This document shows positions 1-5,122 of a stretch of 5,122 nt of DNA, one piece after another. The stretch's first letter is position 1. Each line of letters begins with the position of its first letter. Origin of the DNA: Chloroflexi bacterium UBA5177 (lineage in GTDB: Bacteria > Chloroflexota > UBA5177). Below the pieces are notes generated by a model. It ran no database searches, had not been told where the DNA came from, and was given only the letters and a program-made list of their open reading frames with translations. The stretch spans positions 1 through 5,122 of the forward strand of contig DHWR01000222.1 of NCBI GenBank assembly GCA_002413265.1. Reading direction: 5' to 3'. Made by a program: the position numbers and the translations under genes.

Positions 1-627
1 CTAGAGACCGTCGCATGGCTGCGGACTCGCGGCGTGCCCGTACTCGACGTAACGCCCGAGGTGTTTCGGAGCATCTCTTCCAAGGACGGACCCCAAGGTC
101 TGGGCGCTGTGCTTCGACAGACGTGGCTCTCGCTCTCAGAAATCGATGGGCACGAGGGACTGTGCTGGGTCGCTCTCGACCGGATTGCAGATCCCGGAAA
201 CCTGGGCTCGATCATTCGAACCTGCGATGCCACGGGGGCAGCCGGGATCATCCTCCTGGGCGATACGACCGACCCCCATGATCCGGCAGCGGTACGAGGG
301 AGCATGGGTGCCATTTGCTCGACACTCCTGATCCGGGCTGAAGGCAGTGAATTTTCCAACTGGATCGCAGCCAGGTCAATCCATCTTGTCGGGACGTCTG
401 ATCGAGGGCACACAGGCTACCGAGAAGCGGCGTATGAGCCTCCTCTGACCATTCTGGTGGGCAGTGAGCGAGAGGGGTTACCCGCTAGTTTGCTACACCT
501 TTGCAGCGAGGTCGTGAGCATTCCGATGGTGGGTCGGGGAGACTCTCTCAATGCGTCGGTTGCGACCGCGCTAACACTGTACGAGGCCCTCGCACGGAGA
601 AATAGGACCCCTGCGAAGAACGCGTGA
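1..627 (+). CDS. SpoU/TrmH-family RNA 2'-O-methyltransferase, 5'-truncated by window edge
   Basis: Predicted SAM-dependent enzyme that methylates a ribose 2'-OH in tRNA or rRNA in the cytoplasm. The frame is open from base 1, so the true start lies upstream; 208 residues are visible and the ATG-like codons inside are not the start. All three SPOUT signature motifs are present in fragment numbering: motif 1 DPGNLGSIIR (64-73, with N67 and the catalytic-type R73), motif 2 ILVGSEREGLP (151-161), and motif 3 from SIPM (173-176) through DSLNASVATALTLYEAL (181-197), which forms the trefoil knot. The first 40 residues (GVPVLDVTPEVF, then GPQGLGAVLR) match the linker between the usual N-terminal RNA-binding domain and the catalytic domain, so probably only 50-80 residues are missing. 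DPHDPAAVRGSMGA (91-104) is typical of TrmH-like paralogues. The RNA target (RlmB, TrmH or other) cannot be decided, so no symbol is given. It is probably functionally unrelated to the trp genes that follow. Confidence 0.93.
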   Translation, partial: LETVAWLRTRGVPVLDVTPEVFRSISSKDGPQGLGAVLRQTWLSLSEIDGHEGLCWVALDRIADPGNLGSIIRTCDATGAAGIILLGDTTDPHDPAAVRGSMGAICSTLLIRAEGSEFSNWIAARSIHLVGTSDRGHTGYREAAYEPPLTILVGSEREGLPASLLHLCSEVVSIPMVGRGDSLNASVATALTLYEALARRNRTPAKNA

Positions 628-658
628 TACAGTTGACCAACCTGGAGACAGGCCGACG

Positions 659-696
659 GCCCCCGTCCCTATCCGGACGCGGGCTTTTTGTCTTTT
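659..696 (+). terminator. Intrinsic terminator or trp attenuator upstream of trpD
   Basis: Arm 659-668 (GCCCCCGTCC) pairs with arm 675-684 (GGACGCGGGC) over ten positions with one C-C mismatch (663/680), closing a 6-base loop (CTATCC). It is followed directly by a T-rich run (TTTTTGTCTTTT, 685-696). This is the classic form of a Rho-independent terminator and works only on the + strand. It lies 31 bases after the methyltransferase stop, and its T-tract ends at the base before the trpD Shine-Dalgarno sequence. It may simply end the upstream gene. However, no promoter fits between it and trpD, so transcripts for trpD must pass through it, start within it, or be attenuated by it. Confidence 0.75.
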
Positions 697-702
697 GGAG
701 GG
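697..702 (+). promoter_or_regulatory. Ribosome binding site of trpD
   Basis: GGAGGG lies six bases before ATG 709. This decides the start: the in-frame TTG at 688 is inside the terminator T-tract and has no Shine-Dalgarno sequence. Confidence 0.85.
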
Positions 703-708
703 CAACCA

Positions 709-1743
709 ATGGTGCGAGAGGTGCTGAACAGGCTGATCGCTGGCGAGGACCTCGGAACCTCTGAAGCCGAAGAGCTCATGCGACAGATGATGGATGAGGA
801 GCTGACGCCGGTTCAGCTGGCCGGAGTAATGGTTGCACTCCGGGCCAAGGGCGAAACAGCCGAAGAGGTGGTGGGTTTCGCGAGTGCAATGCGGTCGCGG
901 GCTCGTCACATCGAGTTTTCGGTTCCGGTTGCGGACACGTGCGGCACCGGTGGAGATCACAGCGGGACCTTCAATGTCTCGACGGTGGCCGCGGTCGTAG
1001 TTGCGGCCTGCGGTCAACCGGTTGCCAAGCACGGCAATCGAGCGGCGAGCGGACGATGCGGCAGCGCGGATGTGCTGGAAGCACTTGGCGTCGACGTTGG
1101 GCTACCGCCCGAAGGCGTTGTGCAGTGCGTGGAGGGTGCCGGCATCGGCTTCCTGTTTGCTCCTACCTTCCATCCGGCGATGAAGTTTGCAGGTCTTCCG
1201 AGGCGGGAGCTCGGCGTTCGCACCGTTTTTAATCTTCTCGGGCCCCTCACCAATCCCGCGCGGCCTCACTTTCAGCTATTGGGTGTGAGCAGCGAGGACC
1301 TCTTGGACCTGATGGCGAGTGCGCTTGCGGGACTCGGCGTGGAGCACGCCCTGGTCGTTCATAGTGCCGATGGAATGGATGAGATCAGCGTGGCCGGCCC
1401 CACTTCAGTGCGAGAAATCTCGGCGACCGGTATCGAGTCCTACGAAATCACGCCTGAGGACTTTGGACTGGGGCGCTCAGAGATCGAAGGCCTACGTGGA
1501 GGAGATCCGGAAACAAACGCAACTATCTTTCGAGACGTGATGGGAGGCCAGCCTGGAGCCGCTCGTGACTGCGCAGTCATGAATGCAAGCGCGGCGCTAC
1601 TGGCTTCGGGTCGTGTTAGCTCTCTTCGAGAGGGAGCCGAACGAGCGGCCGAGGCGCTCGATTCAGGGGCGGCGCTAAGCACGCTGGTATCGTTGCGTGA
1701 ATCATCGCGTCGAGATCGGGTTTCCGTGGAGGGCTCTACTTGA
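709..1743 (+). CDS. trpD: Anthranilate phosphoribosyltransferase
   Basis: Second step of tryptophan synthesis: transfers phosphoribose from PRPP to anthranilate, giving N-(5'-phosphoribosyl)-anthranilate; cytosolic, usually a homodimer. The 344 residues are the normal length for a stand-alone TrpD with no fused TrpG glutaminase domain. The small helical N-terminal domain (about 1-70) is followed by the PRPP-binding motifs CGTGGD (78-83), NVST (89-92) and KHGNRA (107-112), the anthranilate-site segment RRELGVRTVFNLLGPLTNPA (165-184, R166 the conserved arginine), and the metal-binding acidic pair D224-E225 in GMDEISVAG. No key residue is missing. ATG 709 was chosen because of GGAGGG six bases upstream. 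It is the first gene of a trpD-trpC-trpF run and its TGA overlaps the trpC start by four bases, implying co-transcription and translational coupling. The terminator-like hairpin ending at 696 may control it. Confidence 0.97.
   Translation: MVREVLNRLIAGEDLGTSEAEELMRQMMDEELTPVQLAGVMVALRAKGETAEEVVGFASAMRSRARHIEFSVPVADTCGTGGDHSGTFNVSTVAAVVVAACGQPVAKHGNRAASGRCGSADVLEALGVDVGLPPEGVVQCVEGAGIGFLFAPTFHPAMKFAGLPRRELGVRTVFNLLGPLTNPARPHFQLLGVSSEDLLDLMASALAGLGVEHALVVHSADGMDEISVAGPTSVREISATGIESYEITPEDFGLGRSEIEGLRGGDPETNATIFRDVMGGQPGAARDCAVMNASAALLASGRVSSLREGAERAAEALDSGAALSTLVSLRESSRRDRVSVEGST
1728..1733 (+). promoter_or_regulatory. Ribosome binding site of trpC (supports TTG start)
   Basis: GGAGGG sits six bases before TTG 1740, inside the end of trpD. 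It has the same sequence and spacing as the trpD site, and it makes the unusual TTG start credible. Confidence 0.8.
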
Positions 1744-2501
1744 TTCTCGAGGAGATTCTCGATCACAAGCGTCAGGAAGTGGAGCAACGTCGACGAGCAA
1801 CCTCCGACGAAGACATCCGTCGACTGTCTTCCAGAGCTCCCTCGGCGCGCAGCGTCCGTTTTGACATGCCAATGTCACTCATTGCGGAAGTGAAGCGCCG
1901 CTCACCCAGCGCCGGACAGATTTCGGAGGGTCTGGACCCCGCACATCAGGCAAGACGGTATGAGCGAGGCGGGGCCGCGGCGATCTCCGTTCTGACTGAT
2001 GACAAATTCTTTGGGGGTTCGATAGATGATCTTCGGGCAGTGCGGGAGGCGGTTTCGATCCCAGTTCTCTGCAAGGACTTCGTTCTCTCGGAGTACCAGG
2101 TTTATGAGGCGCGAGCCAATGGAGCTGATCTGATATTGCTCATCCTGGCGGCACTCGACGATCGTGCCTTTCGTCCATTGCTGTCCCTGGTGAGAGATCT
2201 GGGCATGACGGCTCTGGTCGAAGTTCACGATCAACACGATCTGGCGAGAGCGATTGCTTCCGACGCGCCGATCATCGGTATCAATAATCGCGACCTTTCA
2301 GATTTCTCCGTCGATCTGATCACCACTGAGTACTTGGCGCCGTTGATACCCGATGGGACGATGATCGTCAGTGAGAGCGGCATCTCGACACGCGTCGATG
2401 TCGAGAGAGTCCGAAGGGCCGGGGCGACTGCAGTGCTTGTGGGAGAGGCCCTGATGCGATCGGACTCTCCAGAACGACTGATCTCAGAGCTGACTTCGTG
2501 A
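1740..2501 (+). CDS. trpC: Indole-3-glycerol-phosphate synthase
   Basis: Closes the indole ring: decarboxylates and cyclises 1-(2-carboxyphenylamino)-1-deoxyribulose 5-phosphate to indole-3-glycerol phosphate. At 253 residues it is a single-domain TIM barrel, not the TrpC-TrpF fusion of enteric bacteria. The N-terminal helix MILEEILDHKRQEV is typical of the family. Catalytic positions known from Sulfolobus IGPS are all visible: E50 and K52 in IAEVKRRSPS, K112 in LCKDF, E161 in LVEVHD, N182 and R184 in GINNRDL, and E212-S213 in SESGI. The phosphate-binding end AVLVGEALMRS (231-241) is intact. The start is TTG at 1740, overlapping the trpD stop by four bases (TTGA); it is supported by GGAGGG with a six-base spacer and by the conserved N-terminus. 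The stop overlaps the trpF GTG by four bases (GTGA). It probably acts in the same transcript as trpD and trpF. Confidence 0.97.
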   Translation: MILEEILDHKRQEVEQRRRATSDEDIRRLSSRAPSARSVRFDMPMSLIAEVKRRSPSAGQISEGLDPAHQARRYERGGAAAISVLTDDKFFGGSIDDLRAVREAVSIPVLCKDFVLSEYQVYEARANGADLILLILAALDDRAFRPLLSLVRDLGMTALVEVHDQHDLARAIASDAPIIGINNRDLSDFSVDLITTEYLAPLIPDGTMIVSESGISTRVDVERVRRAGATAVLVGEALMRSDSPERLISELTS

Positions 2502-3115
2502 CCAAGGTCAAGATCTGCGGGGTTCGGCAGGTCGAGCACGCCGTCGTCGCCGCCGAATCCGGCGCCGACTTCATTGGCCTGGTCTTTGCTCCTTCGCCGC
2601 GCCGCATCGATCCCCAGATCGGCGAGCAGCTGAGCGATGCAGTGAAACGAGCAGGTGAGGCAAAAGTCGTTGGTGTTTTCGTCAACGAAAGCGTCGAGAC
2701 CATGAATTCATTGGTACGACGTTGTGCTCTTGACTACGTGCAACTCTCGGGTGACGAACCTGATGAGCTCATCGAGCTAATCGATGCACCGGTAATCCGC
2801 ACCGTGCATGTGACAGAGACGTTAGACAGAGAAGCCCTCAAGAATCGTGTCGCCTCGATTGCTGCCGAGCTGGTGCTTCTGGACAGCGCACGATCCGGAC
2901 TGTACGGGGGGACTGGCCAGACGTTCGAGTGGTCCCGCCTGCCTGCTACGGACAGGCCGATCATGGTGGCCGGGGGCTTGCATTCCGAGAATGTGTTGGA
3001 AGCGATTGAAGCTATGGATCCGTGGGGCGTAGACGTGAGCGGAGGAGTCGAAACCAATGGCGTCAAGGATGAGCAGAAGATCAGAGACTTCATCCGAACC
3101 GTGAAACGCCTTTAG
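2498..3115 (+). CDS. trpF: Phosphoribosylanthranilate isomerase
   Basis: Catalyses the Amadori rearrangement of N-(5'-phosphoribosyl)-anthranilate to the TrpC substrate. The 205 residues are the usual length for a monofunctional TrpF TIM barrel. Visible family landmarks are KICGV at the N-terminus with catalytic-base C7, DFIGLVFAPSPRRI (24-37), VGVFVNE (58-64), YVQLSGDE (80-87), the catalytic acid D129 in LLDSARSGLYGGTGQTFEW (127-145), and the phosphate-binding segments MVAGGL (156-161) and GVDVSGGVETNGVKD (177-191). The GTG start at 2498 overlaps the trpC stop by four bases. There is only a weak Shine-Dalgarno sequence (AGAG), so translation probably depends on ribosomes finishing trpC. It is the last trp gene here; trpB, the common next neighbour, is absent. 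A clear terminator after its TAG is not seen, so read-through into deoC is possible. Confidence 0.97.
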   Translation: MTKVKICGVRQVEHAVVAAESGADFIGLVFAPSPRRIDPQIGEQLSDAVKRAGEAKVVGVFVNESVETMNSLVRRCALDYVQLSGDEPDELIELIDAPVIRTVHVTETLDREALKNRVASIAAELVLLDSARSGLYGGTGQTFEWSRLPATDRPIMVAGGLHSENVLEAIEAMDPWGVDVSGGVETNGVKDEQKIRDFIRTVKRL

Positions 3116-3211
3116 CATCGCCTCACACGATGGGGCTTGCGTCTCTGGTTCATCGACTTGCAAGGGCGTAAGCTAGGGACAAATGAAGCCGAACTTCATG
3201 CGCGGTGTCCC
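3116..3211 (+). promoter_or_regulatory. trpF-deoC intergenic leader with nested inverted repeat (3176-3211)
   Basis: This 96-base gap is the only spacing above 90 bases in the window. GGGACA (3176-3181) is complementary to TGTCCC (3206-3211). Inside it, ATGAAG (3183-3188) is complementary to CTTCAT (3194-3199) around a 5-base loop. The two stems are joined by one unpaired base on the left and six on the right. The structure ends one base before GTG 3212, so it could act as an RNA switch on deoC translation or as an operator in DNA. If deoC instead starts at TTG 3137, the same bases are coding. No good sigma-70 promoter and no terminator T-tract could be assigned here. Confidence 0.4.
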
Positions 3212-3215
3212 GTGA
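3183..3215 (+). CDS. Possible 10-codon upstream ORF in deoC leader
   Basis: ATG 3183 opens a 10-residue frame, MKPNFMRGVP, ending in TGA 3213-3215. This stop overlaps the preferred deoC start by four bases (GTGA), the same arrangement as the trpC-trpF junction. A Shine-Dalgarno-like AGGGA (3175-3179) precedes it with a rather short 3-base spacer. It could deliver ribosomes to deoC, which has no good binding site of its own, or it may be chance. Confidence 0.25.
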   Translation: MKPNFMRGVP

Positions 3216-4195
3216 CGACCACGCTGGCGCGCGAGACCATCGGGCGTCTGGCGCGAAATGAGGGAGTGCCGCTCGACCGGGACTGGGTACAGCAGGTTCG
3301 GGTTAACCGCAGCGCTGTGGAACGCCGAGCCGCAACCCTCGTCACCCGGCGCACCGTGAAGAAGCAATGGCAAGCCGCTTGGCTGTTGCGTGCCATCACC
3401 TGTCTGGATCTGACCACTCTGGCAGGCGACGATACCCCGGGGAACGTTCGGCGCCTGTGCGCCAAAGGTGTCCATCCTCTGCGAGCTGACATGGAAGAGG
3501 CACTCGGAATCTCGGCCTGGCAGCTTCATGTGGCTGCCATTTGCCTGTACCACAACCTCGTTCCTGTAGCCGTCGAGGCCCTTCGCGGCACACCGGTGCC
3601 GGTTGCGGCCGTCTCCACCGGCTTTCCCGCTGGTCAAGTTCCCCTGTCGGTAAAGCTGGACGAGATCAGAGCTTCGAGAGAAGCCGGCGCCGCGGAGATC
3701 GACATCGTGATATCCAGGGTCCACGTGCTTGCCGGAAACTGGGACGCGCTTTACGCCGAGATCCAGGCCTGCCGGGAGGCATGTGCAGATGCTCACATGA
3801 AGGTCATATTGGCCACCGGTGAGCTGGCGACTCTGCAGCAGGTTGGCCAGGCCAGCTTGGTAGCCATGATGGCCGGAGCCGACTTCATCAAGACGTCCAC
3901 CGGAAAAGAAACAGTAAACGCGATCCTGCCAGTTGGTGTGGTCATGACCCGTGCGATCCGCGATTATTGCGAACGGACCGATTTCAAGATCGGCTTCAAG
4001 CCGGCGGGAGGAATACGGACGGCGAAGGATGCTCTGGCCTGGCAATTCCTCATGAAGGAAGAGCTCGGAGATGCATGGCTGCGACCACAGCTGTTCCGCA
4101 TCGGCGCTTCCGGGCTGCTCACCGATATCGAGCGCCAGCTCTGGCACCACCTTTCCGGCCATTACGGCGCAACCTACCGGTTCCCGATGCCATGA
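3212..4195 (+). CDS. deoC: Deoxyribose-phosphate aldolase, long animal-DERA-like type
   Basis: Class I aldolase that cleaves 2-deoxy-D-ribose 5-phosphate to glyceraldehyde 3-phosphate and acetaldehyde in deoxynucleoside catabolism. From GTG 3212 it has 327 residues, longer than the roughly 220-260 residues of typical bacterial DeoC and close to human DERA (about 318). Key residues are present: D164 in EIDIVI, the Schiff-base lysine K227 in DFIKTSTGKETVNA, and proton-relay K263 in GFKPAGGIR. RRTVKKQWQAAWLL (46-59), LTTLAGDD (67-74) and LFRIGASGLLTDIERQ (294-309) closely resemble my memory of the animal enzyme, as does the end FPMP. The start is uncertain: the frame is open back to TTG 3137 (352 residues), but that codon lacks a properly spaced Shine-Dalgarno sequence and the extra residues have no counterpart I recognise. 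GTG 3266 is also possible. It is followed 13 bases later by an aldehyde dehydrogenase, which suggests joint disposal of acetaldehyde. Confidence 0.94.
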   Translation: MTTTLARETIGRLARNEGVPLDRDWVQQVRVNRSAVERRAATLVTRRTVKKQWQAAWLLRAITCLDLTTLAGDDTPGNVRRLCAKGVHPLRADMEEALGISAWQLHVAAICLYHNLVPVAVEALRGTPVPVAAVSTGFPAGQVPLSVKLDEIRASREAGAAEIDIVISRVHVLAGNWDALYAEIQACREACADAHMKVILATGELATLQQVGQASLVAMMAGADFIKTSTGKETVNAILPVGVVMTRAIRDYCERTDFKIGFKPAGGIRTAKDALAWQFLMKEELGDAWLRPQLFRIGASGLLTDIERQLWHHLSGHYGATYRFPMP

Positions 4196-4199
4196 CCTC

Positions 4200-4203
4200 G
4201 AGG
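4200..4203 (+). promoter_or_regulatory. Ribosome binding site of the aldehyde dehydrogenase gene
   Basis: GAGG lies five bases before ATG 4209, just after the deoC stop. It favours ATG 4209 over the ATG at 4192, which reads only eight codons to a stop. Confidence 0.6.
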
Positions 4204-4208
4204 CACTC

Positions 4209-5122
4209 ATGTCTGTAACCGACGTTTTCGAGACGATGGCCTATGGACCTGCGCCTGAGGCCGCCGGGCCCGCTCTCGAATGGATTCGAGAGAGAGAGCC
4301 CTTCGGCCACTTCATCGACGGCCGATGGGTGCCGCCGTCCGAGCAATTCGAGATCGTGAACCCGGCTACCGGTCGGAGTCTGACGAGCGTTGGCCAGGGT
4401 GGCGAGAAAGAGGTCGACGCCGCGGTGGCCGCTGCAAGGCGAGCGCTCGACGGCTGGAGGGGCGCTCCAGGCCACTTGCGAGCGCGCTATCTCTACGCGC
4501 TGGCGCGCGCGGTACAGCGAAATTCGCGACTGTTCTCCGTGCTCGAATCCCTGGACAACGGCAAACCGATCCGAGAGAGTCGGGACATCGATATTCCCCT
4601 TGTTGCTCGCCACTTTGCGTATCACGCCGGATGGGCGCAGCTACGGGAGGAGGTGTTCGCTGGCTTCACGGCCGTCGGCGTCGTGGGACAGATCATTCCG
4701 TGGAATTTTCCATTGCTCATGCTGGCGTGGAAGATCGCTCCAGCACTGGCGGCCGGAAACACCGTCGTGCTCAAGCCCGCGGAATTCACGCCGCTGACCG
4801 CGCTTGCCTTTGCCGACGTCTGCGAGCGGGTGGGCTTGCCACCCGGTGTAGTCAACGTGGTGACGGGCGATGGTAGAACCGGCGAGCTGATCGTCAAACA
4901 CGACGGCGTGGACAAGATTGCGTTCACGGGCTCGACCGAGGTCGGACGGATCATCCGCCGCGAAACCGCCGGCAGTGGCAAGCGGCTGTCTCTGGAGCTT
5001 GGCGGGAAGTCGCCATTCATCGTCTTCGACGATGCAGACCTGGACAGCGTAGTCGAAGGCTTGGTGGACGCCATCTGGTTCAATCAAGGGCAGGTCTGCT
5101 GCGCGGGCTCTAGACTGCTGGT
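4209..5122 (+). CDS. NAD(P)-dependent aldehyde dehydrogenase, ALDH16-like N-terminus, 3'-truncated by window edge
   Basis: Oxidises an aldehyde to a carboxylic acid; acetaldehyde from DeoC is the likely substrate by context. The frame runs open from ATG 4209 to the edge, 304 codons plus two bases, with no stop. ALDH landmarks are in order: FGHFIDGRWV (32-41), NPATG (51-55), IIPWNFPLLM (162-171, oxyanion-type N166), TVVLKPAE (185-192, K189 and E192; an E here usually favours NAD+), FTGSTEVG (239-246, Rossmann loop), LELGGKSP (262-269, general-base E263), and FNQGQVCCAGSR (291-302), where C297 aligns with catalytic Cys302 of ALDH2. The leading segment VFETMAYGPAPE...ALEWI (6-26) before the fold resembles the start of ALDH16 proteins, as I recall from human ALDH16A1 (EYGPVPES...ALAWLD). 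ALDH16 proteins carry a second ALDH-like domain, which would lie beyond the window. The family is certain, the ALDH16 subgroup probable, the substrate inferred. Confidence 0.95.
   Translation, partial: MSVTDVFETMAYGPAPEAAGPALEWIREREPFGHFIDGRWVPPSEQFEIVNPATGRSLTSVGQGGEKEVDAAVAAARRALDGWRGAPGHLRARYLYALARAVQRNSRLFSVLESLDNGKPIRESRDIDIPLVARHFAYHAGWAQLREEVFAGFTAVGVVGQIIPWNFPLLMLAWKIAPALAAGNTVVLKPAEFTPLTALAFADVCERVGLPPGVVNVVTGDGRTGELIVKHDGVDKIAFTGSTEVGRIIRRETAGSGKRLSLELGGKSPFIVFDDADLDSVVEGLVDAIWFNQGQVCCAGSRLL

Noticed and set aside
633..661. TTGACC (633-638) as a -35 box for a trp promoter
   Set aside because: At the expected 16-18 base spacing the sequence is GC-rich (around GACGGC), with nothing like a -10 box.
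688..708. TTG 688 as the trpD start
   Set aside because: The codon lies in the terminator T-tract without a Shine-Dalgarno sequence, whereas ATG 709 has GGAGGG at ideal spacing.
571..1032. Antisense frame across the methyltransferase-trpD junction
   Set aside because: It runs through the terminator and two well-supported genes, and its composition is not protein-like.
3116..3136. Hairpin CATCG/CGATG just after trpF as a terminator
   Set aside because: Only five base pairs, and no T-tract follows.
3146..3174. Promoter for deoC with -10-like TAAGCT (3169-3174)
   Set aside because: Only three of six -10 positions match, and no credible -35 box lies at the right distance, so it is too weak to list.
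3173..4210. Long antisense open frame (345 codons) opposite deoC
   Set aside because: It mirrors a gene with full catalytic motifs, its translation shows no recognisable domain, and long antisense frames are common in GC-rich coding DNA.
4192..4218. Eight-codon frame from ATG 4192 overlapping the deoC stop
   Set aside because: It is very short, has no ribosome binding site, and ATG 4209 with GAGG is the obvious downstream start.
4280..4876. 198-codon + strand frame overlapping the aldehyde dehydrogenase
   Set aside because: Arg-rich, motif-free translation that is an out-of-frame shadow. The ALDH frame through this region carries all family motifs.

Overview
The window looks like ordinary chromosomal DNA from a GC-rich bacterium (roughly 60% G+C by eye). 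All genes lie on the + strand and are densely packed. The phylum cannot be fixed from the sequence. Gene density, strong GGAGGG ribosome binding sites, TTG/GTG starts and the mix of families would suit an Acidobacteriota, Myxococcota or Gemmatimonadota type organism, but that is only a guess. No mobile elements, CRISPR arrays, tRNAs or rRNAs were seen.

Layout: (1) 1-627 is the 3' part of a SpoU/TrmH-type RNA 2'-O-methyltransferase gene, cut by the left edge. (2) 628-708 is a short leader with a hairpin plus T-tract (659-696) that abuts the ribosome binding site of the next gene, so it is either the methyltransferase terminator or a trp attenuator. (3) 709-3115 is a tight trpD-trpC-trpF cluster with 4-base overlaps at both junctions. 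It encodes the three consecutive steps from anthranilate to indole-3-glycerol phosphate. trpE/trpG and trpB/trpA are not adjacent. (4) 3116-3211 is a 96-base gap with a nested inverted repeat ending one base before the preferred deoC start. (5) 3212-4195 is deoC, a deoxyribose-phosphate aldolase of the long type that resembles animal DERA. (6) 4209 to the right edge is the N-terminal 304 codons of an aldehyde dehydrogenase whose N-terminus resembles the ALDH16 family and which keeps its catalytic Cys and Glu.

How they work together: TrpD, TrpF and TrpC act in that order in tryptophan synthesis. DeoC splits 2-deoxyribose 5-phosphate into glyceraldehyde 3-phosphate and acetaldehyde, and the dehydrogenase 13 bases downstream is well placed to oxidise the aldehyde, giving a small deoxynucleoside/deoxyribose salvage module. 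The most interesting points are the terminator fused to the trpD ribosome binding site, the structured deoC leader with a possible 10-codon upstream ORF, and the DERA-ALDH16 pairing. I did not find a convincing wholly new system.
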